Positions 34,071-46,130 of a stretch of 64,000 nt of DNA are shown here, piece after piece. The position numbers were made by a program, and so were the translations under genes. Below the pieces are notes generated by a model. It saw nothing but the letters and a program-made list of their open reading frames with translations. It was not told where the DNA came from and ran no database searches. This DNA comes from Emergomyces orientalis (lineage: Eukaryota; Ascomycota; Eurotiomycetes; Onygenales; Ajellomycetaceae), in assembly GCA_002110485.1 (NCBI GenBank), contig MOWL01000067.1, forward strand, positions 3,782,001 to 3,846,000, written 5' to 3'. Within the stretch, counting starts at the first letter, position 1; every line of letters begins with the position of its first letter.

Positions 34071-35675
34071 GTTGCATTACACAAAGCGGATGGTATCGCC
34101 CTTTGAATAAAATCATAGAGGAGTGAAACATTATGGCAACAATAATACAACCCGCCCGGCTTGATCCCCAGGCACAAGTGATGGCGCCTGTCAAAATTCA
34201 GGATAATTTTGCGCATGTCTTTGGGCGCATCCAATTAGTCTATATATAACCTGCCATGATTATCTTTTGTCTTTTCCTTCTTTATTACTACTTACTCAAT
34301 TTTCTCTTCTTTTTTTCGTTTTTTCTTTCTATAAACAACGCCCACATCGGTAGGTAATCTGCCACGATCCACAACGTTTTTTCCGCCAGGGCCAATATCC
34401 TACACTCTTATTTTTCACGGTATCCTGTAGGCCCGATGGACGGTCTTCCAAAGAAGGGTGCAAAGCAAGTTGCAACCCTATTCCTCCCAAATACCAAAGT
34501 TTGTCTCCGAGATGAATAAATACTTGCGCGTAAGCATATCTTTCTCCATTTCAAGGGCGCTAATACCTAACATTTCCATTAGAGCACACGCATAAAAAGG
34601 TTACTCTTTCACGTTTGAGAAGGACGTTTCAGGTATATTATACAAACCTCGACATACCGGAGGAACGTGTGGCGATCATTCATTTCCACACACTTGGTCT
34701 CAATTACAATTTTCGTCGGATTTTTGGCAAGGATCGGGCGCAACTCTATATTGTTCACCCATGAGCACGTTTTCCCAGAGGAGACAATATCGAACACAAA
34801 AATTGAAGGCATTTTTCAGAAGGGATCATAGAGCTCTCCAATAGGTTTTGGAACAAAAGTTGCGGCATTGTTTAAGATTGATTGTTTGTGCGTCCTTTTG
34901 CTCGAAGTTTTGCAGATTTCATTGTGGTGCGAATTTTCGTTCATTTCATTCCTTTTTGTTTTTCCTTTGGCTTTGCTTCATGCGCAGCAACAATGGTGTG
35001 GTATTTAAATGGGCTATTTCTTCAAGGAGGTACCGATGCGCCGGAAGCCGCTTCCTCCTCTTGCTATGTAGTGAATTTCATTCTCCAGTTTCGAGAGCGC
35101 TCAATGAATCCATTCATTCAATCTTTTCCTTTCCATCTTCCTTTCGTCATTTCTTTAGAGCATATAGTAAGCCAGAAAATCATTATCTGGATTATCATTG
35201 TGTATAAGCTCAGGTGAGAGTATACTGAAAGCTCCATGGAATGTGGGAGAAATATATCTTGCCATATACCCCGGGGAAATTTTTTTGAGGGGGTTTTTTT
35301 GCCATTCTTTGGGTTTTAGAATGCGGCATTGTAGCCACATTTAATCAGTACGTTTTATGGGCACTCTTTGCCGTAGCCATGTTATTAGTCTGTCCATTTT
35401 CATGGGTTCTGACGGTCGAAGTGTGAAAATGTTTTAAAACGACGTTGGAGGTACCTCCCCGATGACATCATCTCTGCGTAGATGGTGTTAACTTTAATTG
35501 TAGTAGTTTTTAAGAGTTCCAAAGACCACGGCCCTTTAATACTGGATTGAGTGTCTCCTGATAATAATCTGTAGCGCCTTTATTCGTTCATCATAGTATA
35601 TTCATATGCTCGTAACGTTGAACATGAAAAGTACTGGTAATAATTGGAATTGGTCGTGGCGGCGCTGCATGTGAT

Positions 35676-35681
35676 CCGAGG
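35676..35681 (-). promoter_or_regulatory. Distal CCTCGG element upstream of PEX13
   Basis: CCGAGG on the plus strand, about 650 bp before the PEX13 start codon. A weaker candidate than the 35915 site because of distance. Confidence 0.3.
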
Positions 35682-35914
35682 CAGCGAAATGGAGAATGGG
35701 TTGTTTCTGTAGCTTGTGAAGTGCCGCGATGATCTGACAGTTGTGTAGGCATATATTTAGCATATGCGGCCCTAAATGTATTTGGTTTGGTCATATCAGA
35801 GGGCCCTATCAGTTTCTCTCCAACTCACAAGTATTATTATGCCCCTTGTTTCTTAAATTCTTCCTGCGGTCGATATACGTATAAGCCCCGGTGTTCGCCG
35901 TCGGCCATACACAT

Positions 35915-35920
35915 CCTCGG
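35915..35920 (+). promoter_or_regulatory. CCTCGG element upstream of PEX13
   Basis: Exact CCTCGG 409 bp before the PEX13 start codon, in sequence that is GC-richer than its surroundings. Candidate FarA/FarB-type site by analogy with Aspergillus peroxisomal genes. Confidence 0.45.
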
Positions 35921-36328
35921 CACATCACTCCCGAAAAAAACTCTCCCCGCCCCATGCCTTGCTGAGTCATCCCACCTCTCCATCCTCAGCCAAATATCCT
36001 GCGCCAAAACATCTCCTTCGTTTCTCCATTTTTTCTCCATCTTTCAATCTCCCAAATCAACTACTTCCCGGTAACCAGCACATATCCCTTTTCGGAATCC
36101 CGTGCCAAAAAAGGAGGAAGAAAAGGGCCGTTTTGCCAACTCATTTCGAAGCTTCCCGCCCATAAGACCATTCTCTTTTGCTGTGCATATCCTCCGTTTC
36201 TAGCGCTTTTCCCAAGCACCTCCTCACCCCATTTCTACGATACGAAGAAGCTTTCCTTATTATCGACTGCTACTGAGTGGTTACAAGGAGGCTTCCGCGA
36301 GGCGTGCGTGCGTGTAGACGTAGCACGA

Positions 36329-36817
36329 ATGGCATCGGTTTCGCCACCTAAGCCGTGGGAGAGAGCCGGCGCGGGTGCTGGCCCTGTCGGTACGTCCTAC
36401 CTCTTCTAGCTATCTCATATGAAACAAGACGAAAGAATAGAATCTGCTTTTAGCTTTTTCGCTATCTCTGTACTATACCTTGGGGCAATGGGTGGCTAAC
36501 AACTCGTTCTTTGTGCGGGATGAACAGCTTCTTCTGCAGTTTCAGGCCCTCTTCCGCAAAACTCTGCTTCTGCATCCAACATCTCTCCGGCAATGACCAC
36601 CTCCTCTGCTCCAGATCTCCCCTCACGACCTAACTCCCTTAATTCAGTCGTTAACCAGACGGCATCAAACTACTCCCCATATGGTGCGTCGCGGCTAGGC
36701 CAAAGCCCCTATGGAGGTGGATATGGCGGTTATAGCAGCTACTCATCACCATATTCGCGACTCGGGGGCATGGGGTCGATGTATGGCGGATATGGTGGTA
36801 TGTATGGTGGCATGGGT

Positions 36818-36852
<35 letters not shown>

Positions 36853-37935
36853 TGGCATGGGTGGCTACGGAGGCATGTACGGTGGGATGCCGCCAGGTGG
36901 AGACCCGAACAGTTTGACAAACTCCTTCAATCAGAGTACACAAGCTACATTCCAGCTCATTGAGAGTATTGTCGGTGCGTTTGGAGGGTTTGCGCAGATG
37001 CTAGAGAGCACCTACATGGCAACTCATAGCTCCTTTTTTGGTATGTCTGGTTCCTTTGAATTTTGACCATAATTATCTCCCTTGCTAACGGAAAATTCCC
37101 AGCTATGGTGTCCGTCGCGGAACAATTTGGCAACCTACGAAATACCCTAGGCTCAGTTCTAGGCATCTTCACTATCCTCAGATGGTTCAGAACCCTCATT
37201 GCAAAGCTCACCGGCCGCCCACCTCCTGCAGACGCCACATCACTCACCCCATCCGCATTTGCCGCTTTCACAGGAAAGGGCCAAATGCCTGCAACCCTAC
37301 CCGATGGCTCCCCGGCCCCGACCCGCCCCTCCAAGAAACCCTTCTTCTTCTTCCTCGTCGCCGTCTTCGGCCTCCCCTATCTCATGGGCAAACTTATCCG
37401 CACCCTAGCGCGCTCGCAAGAACTAGAAGCCAAAGGCATGATGATTGGCCCTAACGGAGAACCGCTGCCAGGCAACCCACAACAAAACGCCATTGACCCT
37501 TCGAAACTCGACTTCTGTCGCGTCATCTACGACTACACACCAGAATCCCAAAACACCGCGGGCGTTGACCTTGCGGTGAAAAAGGGCGATCTTGTCGCCG
37601 TTCTCAGCAGATCAGACCCCATGGGAAACCCATCGGAGTGGTGGCGATGCAGAGCCCGTGATGGAACCGTCGGATACCTACCCAGTCCTTATTTAGAAAC
37701 CATCCAGCGAAAACCGCAGCAAGCTCTCATGGCGGGCGCTAATGCGTCTGTGTCTGCGCCCTCGTCAGTGTCTGCGTCGAGGACTAATACCTTGCTAGGT
37801 GTTGGGGGCGCTGCTGACGAGCAGTTGAAGCAGCGGGCAAATAGCCTGAAAGCTGCCAATGCTAAGCCGGTGATTAAGGGGAAGATGGGAGATATTTCCC
37901 CCGAGAGCTTTCAGAAAGGCACATTCTATTCTTGA
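36329..37935 (+). CDS. PEX13: Peroxisomal membrane docking protein Pex13 (SH3)
   Basis: Pex13 is an integral peroxisomal membrane protein of the import docking complex; its SH3 domain binds Pex14 and, in yeast, Pex5 (family knowledge). Exons 36329-36389, 36528-37040 and 37103-37935 give 468 residues. The N-terminus MASVSPPKPWERAG is the conserved PKPWE start. A Tyr/Gly-rich stretch and a GGM repeat follow; YG/FG-rich Pex13 N-termini are reported to form a permeability phase in yeast and plants. The Pex13 N-domain includes STQATFQLIESIVGAFGGFAQMLEST and SVLGIFTILRWF. A membrane segment (FFFFLVAVFGLPYLMG) follows. The SH3 domain (about 345-405) shows RVIYDYTPES, KKGDLVAVLSR, EWWRCRARDG and GYLPSPYLE. 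It is convergent with the Arf-like gene. Confidence 0.96.
36795..36870 (+). repeat. In-frame GGCATGGGT/C repeat coding (GGM)n in PEX13
   Basis: Tandem 9-bp units encode MGG/GGM repeats in the Pex13 N-terminal region. Since the unit is a multiple of three, slippage changes protein length without breaking frame. Confidence 0.9.
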
Positions 37936-38648
37936 AATTGTTTGAAAATTAAATAATTAATTGCTGATTTGATTAGTTGGTTGTTTAAAGGGGTTTGGCT
38001 AGGGGGGTTAACCAGTTTCTGTTTTGGTTTGGTTAGTTTGTTTGTTAGCTGGGAAATGACTTTTCTAAGCTCTTTTTTAACTTATATTTTTCGGTGTTTT
38101 GGGGCTTTTCTTTTCCTTGTTGTGCCTGTTCCAATTTCCCCGGATTCTCGTTAGTCTTATATATCCATTATTGTCTCATCTACACGTACCTCTTTTATAC
38201 TTCGAAGTTCCCTAATTACATGTGTTATTTGGTGCTAGATACCTAGGTTTGTATGTTAGGGAAACCTCTACGGAGAACGTGGCAACTGTGGTAGAAGGGG
38301 AGACGCCGACAACAATACAGGAAATCCGTTGATGTCTCTCATTTTGTGCATATTTTATTCCTCCTTATTTCCTTCATTCCAAAAAAAACCTCCCCTTTAC
38401 CATGAGCTTTATTTTCTTTTCACAAGGATTCCGTAGAATAATCAAAAACTCTGGCGCGAAGTTCAACCAGGGGCCCCCTTGAGCACAGCGGCGGATGTAT
38501 CAGACTATCAATTCACCAAAATATATACCGGGGCATTTAACTTGTTAATGATTCCAGTCATGCCGTATATGTTAGCACACATCTCTCATGTATATTTATC
38601 CTTTTGAATCTCAAATAACGACAAACAATCAAATATTCCACTCGGCCA
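37936..38648. other. Convergent intergenic region PEX13 / Arf-like gene
   Basis: About 0.7 kb containing both 3' regions; T-rich near 37970-38150. No gene is seen. Confidence 0.6.
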
Positions 38649-41521
38649 CTATTCATCCACAACCTCCCATTCCCTTTCCAACAAGTCATCCTCCTTCTCC
38701 GCTTCCCGTCCCTCCTCCATCATCCCTTCCATTGCTTTACTGTCCCCATCTTCCATTCCATTCCCCGCTCCCCTCCCGACATAGGCCGGAATCCCCCCCC
38801 GGTCCGGCGCCACATGCATCACTCTGGCATCCTCACTCCTCCACAATTCATCCGAATAATACAATCGCCACAAGCCCTCCCAGCACAATTCTGGATTCAC
38901 CTGGAGGAACTGCTCGAACAATCGAGTACGCAACGTTCCCTCTTGTTGGGATCTCGTTTGAGGATTACGGGCAAGGTTCAAGAGAGAGCTCGCGAATTTT
39001 GCGTGGGAAGGAGATGAATCATCAGTTTCGATGAAGGCGCGCAGGACCATACGGGACCAGAAGACTGCCGCCGTGAAATTTTGTCGAGTTTGAGGTTGGT
39101 GTTCTGTTTGATATTCCTGTTGGTGGTGGTCTAGCTGCTGGTGGAGGAAAGAAACCGCATCCCACGCTGCAGCGGAGAGCGATGCGGTTTTTCTGCTCTC
39201 ACTATTGTCGTCACTAGCGTGTTGAATTTCAGTGTCCAAAATACCATTAAAGATGCGGTAGATGAGGATGGCATGTGTGTTTGGGATCAGCGTATTAGTA
39301 TCATCGTACTCGCTCGCTTCCTTCACCGCCCAGCGCACTTCGAGAAACAGCTCTTCGACACTCGGCCGGCCGTAGTTATATAGCGATGACGAGGATGACG
39401 ACGTTGTATCGCGCGTATAATACGCATACTTCTCATCCAGCGTCGAAGTTACAGCTTGTTGAACACGCGATTGCGACGGCGCCTGCAACACGTTCGGGAG
39501 CGGCTTTAAGTCAGGCAGTACCGTGTAGGCGCGCCCTTTAATGCTGGACCATAGTTTCTCCGTATAGTATTGTTTCCAGATATCGTCTGCCGCGAGGAGT
39601 TCGGGGAAGAGGATCCGGAAGCTTTCGAAGTTTAGGCTTCTAAGGTCAAGCCCTGAGCTGGCGGGGACGGATTCTATAGCTGCATGCAGCATCTGGATCC
39701 AGAAGTAGGCTTGGGTTTCGGAATAGGAATCCATTTTGGTTGTAAGATTGGCGGATGATGATGACGATGCTAATGGCGCTGCTCGAAGGCGAATTATATG
39801 CGACTGCAGGGCGGGCAGAGTTTCGTTGATAACGGCGGCCCGGCGCCGGTTGGCTAGTTTCATCGTCTTGAGAGTTGCGAAGGCGAAACGCTTGAGGATA
39901 TCGGGGGTTCGGTTACCTGTGGGTGTGCGTTTTTGAGCGGTTCGGCCTTTATTCATCTCAGGGTTGTGAGTAGCTTGTTGTTGATTCTCTGCTCGATGGG
40001 ACATAAATTGTGGAAGGGGCAGGAGGTCAGGGAGTTTCCAGCCGTTTTTGGCCTCTAGACTGAACAAAACGTCCTTGGAATAATATTGGTCCCAAGAACG
40101 GCCATGCATGAGATCGGGATTCTCTGAGAGGAATTCATTGAATTTCTCCCGATCAGGGAATGAACCCGTCTTTTCATGAAAGGAGAGCATGGCAAGATAA
40201 ATCTGGTGCAGCCAGAAGATCGTCAACGTCCTAAGAAATAAACATAGATTATCCGTCAGATAAAGATCGTTTCATCAAGTGCCATAGAAACGATAATGAT
40301 GTTAAGAACGTGGGGAATTGGATGCCTACTGATGAGAAGTATTCCGAAACTTTTCAGGTGCCGCCTTCAGCATCTTATCTAGCCGCTCAAGAAACAAATC
40401 AGCGGTATCAAATACAACACTTTCTTTGAGAATGCATTCCGTAAGCGTTAGGAACCCAGCCCGCAAATGGGACCGATGGTCCCATTTTTCCAATTCTCCT
40501 GAAACCATCCGTCTCATAAACTCATCTGGACATAGCAAGCTATTCACATCCTTGGTGCCGCTCTCTATCTTCTCTAATAGCTTTTCCCTCGAGAGTTTGG
40601 GTGGATTTAGATTGGGTGGAGGAGGAGGAGCTTCCTTTTTCATTGACGCATCTCGCACTACCTTGTCCTCCATTTTCGCGACGCGGGCAAGTCTGGTCAG
40701 CAGGATATCTGTCTGCGCGCCTGTAGCTCCGCTAAGTAGCTCCAAATCGTCATAAAGTTCGCACGGATATGATACTTTTGTCTTGTACTCGTTAAGGAGG
40801 TCCTTCACCTGTGAGATTTGCGACTCGATTCGAGGATCATCGCGACCTGTTTGGTCACGCTTGGTGAAAACCACCGCTAGGTATTTGGCATAGTCTATTC
40901 TTTTTAGAACAAACCTTAGCTCTTCAATGGCGTATTGTACTCTTTGAGCGCCGCCCCTTGGATGAAAAATCTCTGTAGGATCAATCACGAACAAAAATAG
41001 AGTATCTGGGTCCTGAAAATGCCGGAAGAGGAGTGTTGGTATCCGTGAACAACCACCTATACAGCCGAAATAAAATCATCTATTAACATACAGTGCTCTT
41101 CTGCGACATGCAACAGGCTCAGTAACAAAATAGAGGATGAAAGATATGAATGAAATTCACATATCAACTCCTCCAAAGTTCAGGACTCAGCTCAGGGAAG
41201 GAGGGTACAAACCTCCTAGATCCCAGAATGTCATAGCAACCTTCTCGGAAGGCACGTGAACCGTTTCAACTAAATCGTTCGATCATTAGCCATCAGTCGA
41301 AGCTTGCACGAATGGGTATTGTAGAAAGAGGAAAACGAAAACTCACGATTAGAAGTTTGCAACAATGTCGGAATAGTCTCAACCTGCCTTCCCAGCTGCA
41401 GCCTGTATAGAAGGGTAGTTTTCCCTGCATTATCTTGCCCCAACATAACACATCGGCAATATTCGCCATCTTTGAGGAACCTATTAATGTAGGGCATTCT
41501 CGAAAGGCTGAAATTCACCAT
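38649..41521 (-). CDS. Divergent Arf-like GTPase fused to a long C-terminus with three internal repeats
   Basis: Exons 41521-41347, 41269-41213, 41056-40330 and 40230-38649 give 846 residues, over four times a normal Arf (about 180). Residues about 1-190 are Arf/Sar-like: P-loop GQDNAGKT (28-35), switch I IPT (50-52), switch II WDLGGG (74-79, Gln of the usual GGQ replaced by Gly) and TKRD (142-145) in place of NKxD. Residue 2 is Val, so no N-myristoylation. About 190-320 is a helical linker with a PPPPPN run. Residues 325-395, 495-566 and 710-801 share one pattern: FW plus an amphipathic helix, then F..hhxxNPEL, W.xYYs and, in the first two, LPDLxPLP. I recognise the GTPase domain but not the repeat. 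Function unknown; a membrane- or partner-scaffolding role is only a guess. Confidence 0.85.
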
Positions 41522-43778
41522 CGTTGATATGAACGACGGACGCTAAATGGTATTTGACAGCCGAGGTGAGTATTAGCAAACGGTGTAAACGGGAAATAAA
41601 TCAACATGTATATATATATCTGTTGCTGCGGGTTGTCAACGGAGACAAAGAGAGATACGACAAACCTCGCTACTGTTATATATCTTCAAAAGTTGCTACC
41701 TAAGAGCTGCTTGCTGGAATATGATGTATGTGTTGCTACGGTGGATGATACAGGCAGCTCAATTCCCCCTTTTTTTTTGTTGTGATGGGATTACTTTCTC
41801 CTGAAGTTTGCTCCGCCTTCGTGACAGTTAGTTACTAGGCATATTTATTCTTGTAGGCGCCACTATTTCAAAGTGGGGTTCGAACGTGAAGCATGCCGTA
41901 TCGTTTCCATGCTGATACCTCAACCCCTGATGAGAGGCCACCGTCTTGAGTATATCACAGTGGGATGGCTTCGAACTGCACGGGATGTTAGCTAGGGGCT
42001 GTTTAACAACAGGACTCTGTACTTTGAAAATGACAACAATCAATCACCAATATCCCCAAGATGGGGCACGTCTTCGCTGGACCGTAAAGCACCTGTCTGC
42101 CTAGAGAGTTAACACTTAACTCAGACGATTTTGGGGATGTCCCCTCTAGCTACATTGGTTGATCCGCATGTGAGAATTGGTCGATAGCACTTTGACCGGC
42201 TTGACGAGAAGATTGAGATGGTCAAATTTAGTTGGATTTGGCCTGGGGAGGCCGATCTTAAATCTGTCGAACGCTCAGCTGTTTCTGCTGGAGCTACAGA
42301 TGTTGATGCTAGTTGTTTTTCTTAAAGAATCACGAATTCAGTAACTCAATCTCTGTCTTGGTCCCATTAAATAACCATGAATGAATCCCGAATCTGAAAT
42401 CTGAGCAAGTATTTTTCATGGAGGCAATTGAATTGGTGTTCGTTTGTACGATTCCGTCTGTTGAGGTGGAAGAGGGTCGTTGAATGATCTGGTCCAATGC
42501 AAAGGTATTATTTTTCTCCGAGGCGAGCGGTCAGAATTCAGAGAGCAGAAGTATAATCGGATTATCTATTTTTTAAGAGCTCGAATTTCAGAAATTCCAT
42601 AAAAAGTCTTAATTAGAGGATATACCGTTTCTCTCAAAACTATCATGTTCATTGATAGCTCGAATTACGTAAGGCTTCTATGGAAGTAACTAAATCATTT
42701 TCGGAAATTTACTAAATGATAGATTTCAAAATAGTTCTGGAGCTAAGTGTACGTGATTAGGGTACCAGAACTCAGCTTTCCGACATACATTCCCTCAAAA
42801 GCAAAATGATCTAAATTTGTTAGTCCATGGGCGCCTAGTGACAAAAACAGTACATAAAATGGTGCAGCATCGATTAACTGTTGCATAAGATCCATCTCGG
42901 CTGCCATTTTAGTCTTCACCCAGAATTAGAAGTTGGAAAGGTTTCTGACTGGCGCGCTCCTGAATATACGTTCAGATAACAAAAGGTTCTCAGTCGACAA
43001 ACTTCATTGAGTCTCCTTTTCGCCCTCATCAGATATCGAAATGAACACTCTTCATGCATTACATCGCCAGCTTTCGGTGGCTAACGGGAGCAACGCCTTT
43101 TTTTCAGAAAATGTTGAATTTAACGGGAGAATAAAGAGGCTGAAGGCGAACCACCTCGCACTTCAAATGGACGTAGCTGCAGCTGAGACCTACACGCTGC
43201 CTGGTTGAACGCATTCAATTCAATATTTTTCTCTCGTCACCCGCATTTGGAGGCTTTCAACACCCCCAAGGTAAAACCAAACCCTTACAGATAAACACAC
43301 AGGACATGGTGAAGTCCGGTTATGCTCCTCATTACTTGACGACGGAACGACCGATCTGTATCCCGCTATTGGCTATCGTGCCCCCATTTTTAGTCGGTTT
43401 TTAGGAATAGCAGCAAAAGCTCATATGGAAAAACCAACAGGATAGAATGTTGCAGGATAGGACAGCCTTTGAGTTATAGCAATGTATGGCCGGCCCGATT
43501 GCCCGAAAAATAGCTTTTTTTCAGAAATTGGTAGGGCGAATGATTTGGGAGATGAGGAGCTGGATGACCAGAGAGGTATAAATCAAGTTTCCTGGGAATA
43601 TTTCATTTCGAAATTGAACCGGAAATAGCGACTTGATCTATATCTTCCATAAGAACTGGTTTTTCGGAGCGCAAAAGGTTCCGTTTGTTCTCTTTAGTCC
43701 GACCCAGAGATCGGACAAGATCTCGTTCGTAGGGATTCATCAGCTCGCCTAATCAAACTCTTCAAGCAACTCCCGCTC
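41522..43778. other. Long intergenic region between Arf-like gene and ATG6
   Basis: About 2.3 kb. It contains the Arf-like promoter at the left (an AT microsatellite near 41610) and the ATG6 3' side at the right. No open frame over about 75 codons and no repeat family was recognised; it could include decayed sequence. Confidence 0.5.
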
Positions 43779-45485
43779 TCAACGACTAGGTACAATTGCC
43801 GCCGTAGCTGGTACTGGTGAACCGCTAGACCCTGCGCTTGTAACATTGCTTGCATGCGCGAGGAGAAACTTACAACATGTAAGTGTATACTTGCAAGCGC
43901 GCGTCCAAGTTTCGTCATTTTGGTTGAAGCCTAGCTTGATGCTCGCATCTCCAATTTTATCCCGTTTGATCTCGTACGGTAGCTTGAGACCCGAAATCTG
44001 AGCTTGCAAAGCACGAGTTGCTGGCGAAGGTTCTCCTGGGGATTGATATCGGGAGTGTCGATGAGGGGGGGGGGAGCGGGAAGGTAATGATACAGGCGTT
44101 CTCTCCACGTGTTCGCCTAGTTGGCGTAGACAATCAAGAAAGGCAACCATACCGGCATCAAACCGGCGGTGAATCCACGGGAGGTGGAGAGGAAGATCAC
44201 CCGAAGAATATAGATCTAGTGATGTAATCTTTGGAGGGGAAATCGTATCTGGTCGATTTGTTGAAGTGCCTCGTTGAGATAGGTTAGCGTTCGGCGACTG
44301 TTGGGGGTACTCTATCTTTTCAATCCTTGACGTAGAGCCCAAAGGTTTTAATTTGTATCCTTGGAATTGGAAGCCCAGTTTATCGGCCACAGTAGCAAGC
44401 AAGAGAAGGGTTTGACCCCAAGCAGCATTTATCTCGGACCACTCAACGGACGGGTTTGCGAGACGGCCAAGGCGCAATCCATTGATAGTGCCAAAATACC
44501 CATCATGACCTATGCAGAAGGTGTCGTTATAGACGTTCGTCCGCTGAAGCCGCTCAAGTTGCCGAGAATCATGATCGTATTTCGTGTTCAAAGCATCGCG
44601 CTCATTCTGGAACTCAGATAATGTCAATGCGAAGGCATTTCGATCGCTCCAGAACTGTTCTTCTTCTAAGTCAAGCTGACGTGATTCCTCCTCTAGTTCA
44701 GCAATCTCTAAATCAACCGCAGCCTTCTCCTTTTCCAGAACAAGAAGTTTTTGAAATGCTTCTTCCTCGGCCTGTAGCGTTGCTTTGAGATCATCTTCCG
44801 CAGCCTGCACTTCATCTGGCGCTGGAATGGAGTTATTTAGATTCTTCAGAAACGATATATATGCGTCTCGCTCCTTTGTTGCGGTCTGTAACCTTTTTTG
44901 AAGCCCTTCGATAAGCATATCGGTACATTCGGAACATATTGGGTGATCAATATCAGAACGCGCAGAAATGATCTCGAAAAGGCGGGTTGTTTTTTCGATT
45001 TGATGAGAATATTCCTGGGCCCCAAGCTCCGCTGTTTGGATCCCAGATATGTTCTGCGAGCTTCCCTTCGATAGTCGCCGACCATCACCGTTCATCATTG
45101 GGGCAGCATGCGCGGGAACAACTTGAGACTCACTCAGCATAACAAACGACATGCCAGGTCCATCTTTCACCCCTGTTCGAGACTGCCCGAGTGAGCCTCC
45201 TGTGCTATATCGGGGTGCGGGAACGGTTCTCTTATAAACTGGGGATGTAGCTCGGCGTGAAACTTGATCGTATAGCTGTTGTCGCTCTGGGGGGAAAGGA
45301 GGACGTGACGTAGATTTGCCGGATGGGTCAGGTAATGACTTGCCAGTCGAGCCTGGTACATGTTAAATTTGTGAAAGTCACCTGGAATCTAAGCACTAAC
45401 CTATTAGCAGGTCGAAGGCGGCTGGGTTCAGGTCCTCAAGCGAGCCATCAACCTTGAGAGCGGCACGGCATTTCTGGCAATACAT
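43779..45485 (-). CDS. ATG6: Beclin 1 / Atg6 (Vps30), PI3-kinase complex subunit
   Basis: Atg6/Beclin is a shared subunit of the Vps34 lipid kinase complexes for autophagy and vacuolar sorting (family knowledge). Exons 45485-45401 and 45352-43779 give 552 residues. The N-terminus MYCQKCRAALKVDGSLEDL and the later HPICSECTDML provide the two CxxC pairs typical of Beclins. The conserved SFVMLSESQV motif follows the basic, disordered N-terminal part. A Glu/Leu-rich coiled coil runs through LLVLEKEKAAVDLEIAELEE. The C-terminal evolutionarily conserved domain shows NDTFCIGHDGYFGTINGLRL, VEWSEINAAWGQTLLLL, PLGSTSRIE, LGFNQNDETWTRACKYTL. A Ser/Pro-rich insertion (SRSPPPHRHSRYQSPGEPSP) lies inside the ECD. 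Confidence 0.95.
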
Positions 45486-46130
45486 GGCTGCGGGATCACC
45501 AGCTCTCAAAGATCATGGCCGAAATCGAGTATCAACCTGAGTTGAGGAGGCTTTAAAAGCTAAGTCCAAACTCTGCTTAGCATTGGAGTCATTTGTTATC
45601 AGAGACGTGGGGTTGAAGAGATGGATGACCAGTGGTGGTTGAAAGTCGATGGTTGATGGTGTTGGTCTGGTGCGCGTAGGTGCTCCGTGATCGATTAGAT
45701 AAGGCGTCAGGCGCTAACTAAAAGCACTTTGCGGTTCGCGAACCTTAACGTAGAACTTGATCCCAGGGACAACATCAACAAAACAAATATAGTTCTTTGC
45801 ACCAATTCTTTTAATTGCCAAACAGGTCAGCCAAATTTCTCTTATAAATAAAGCTCCATAGTTCTCGAAGCCTCACTGGCATTACGAAACTCTTGCATTT
45901 TTACCACGTCAATCGGGCCTGCTCTCCGCAACCCGCCCTTTTCTTTAGGTTTTCTACGGGTCATCTCTCCCTGGTGTACAGTGTCATATGGAAGCCAGCC
46001 TCTGCTGTGAACAATTGCCGCCATGTATGCCATTTGAGCCCAGAGAACATTCTACCTTAATGGTCCGGATTAACAAATCTTGCCCTCTGCCCTCTCTATT
46101 CGAGTTTGCTTAACCCACATTTTCGTTGCA
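45486..46130. other. Divergent intergenic region ATG6 / SCM3
   Basis: About 0.65 kb with both promoters. A 63-codon minus-strand ORF (45842-46033) is Arg/Lys-rich and has no recognised family; its start codon is only 97 bp from the SCM3 ATG, so I treat it as unlikely. Confidence 0.5.

Larger units (their letters stand above)
33233..36328. other. Long intergenic region between ERO1 and PEX13
   Basis: About 3.1 kb, mostly AT-rich. It holds a (CTTT)n array and two CCTCGG-type sites (separate entries). Minus-strand ORFs at 33749-34234 (161 codons, crossed by the CTTT repeat) and 34609-34812 (67 codons) are not supported by splice structure or family, so I do not call them. The PEX13 promoter and leader occupy the right end. 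Confidence 0.5.

Noticed and set aside
33749..34234. 161-codon minus-strand ORF
   Set aside because: It reads through the CTTT microsatellite (KKERKKERKK) and shows no domain or conserved pattern.
34609..34812. 67-codon minus-strand ORF starting MPSIFVFDIV
   Set aside because: Protein-like composition and a possible GTTTGT donor, but no following exon could be found and no family is recognised.
41860..41940. GGGGTTCGAACG resembling a tRNA T-arm
   Set aside because: No matching 5-bp T-stem around the loop, and no D-arm, anticodon arm or acceptor stem could be paired on either strand.
45842..46033. 63-codon minus-strand ORF between ATG6 and SCM3
   Set aside because: Basic and short, located in a divergent promoter; no supporting splice structure or homology that I recognise.
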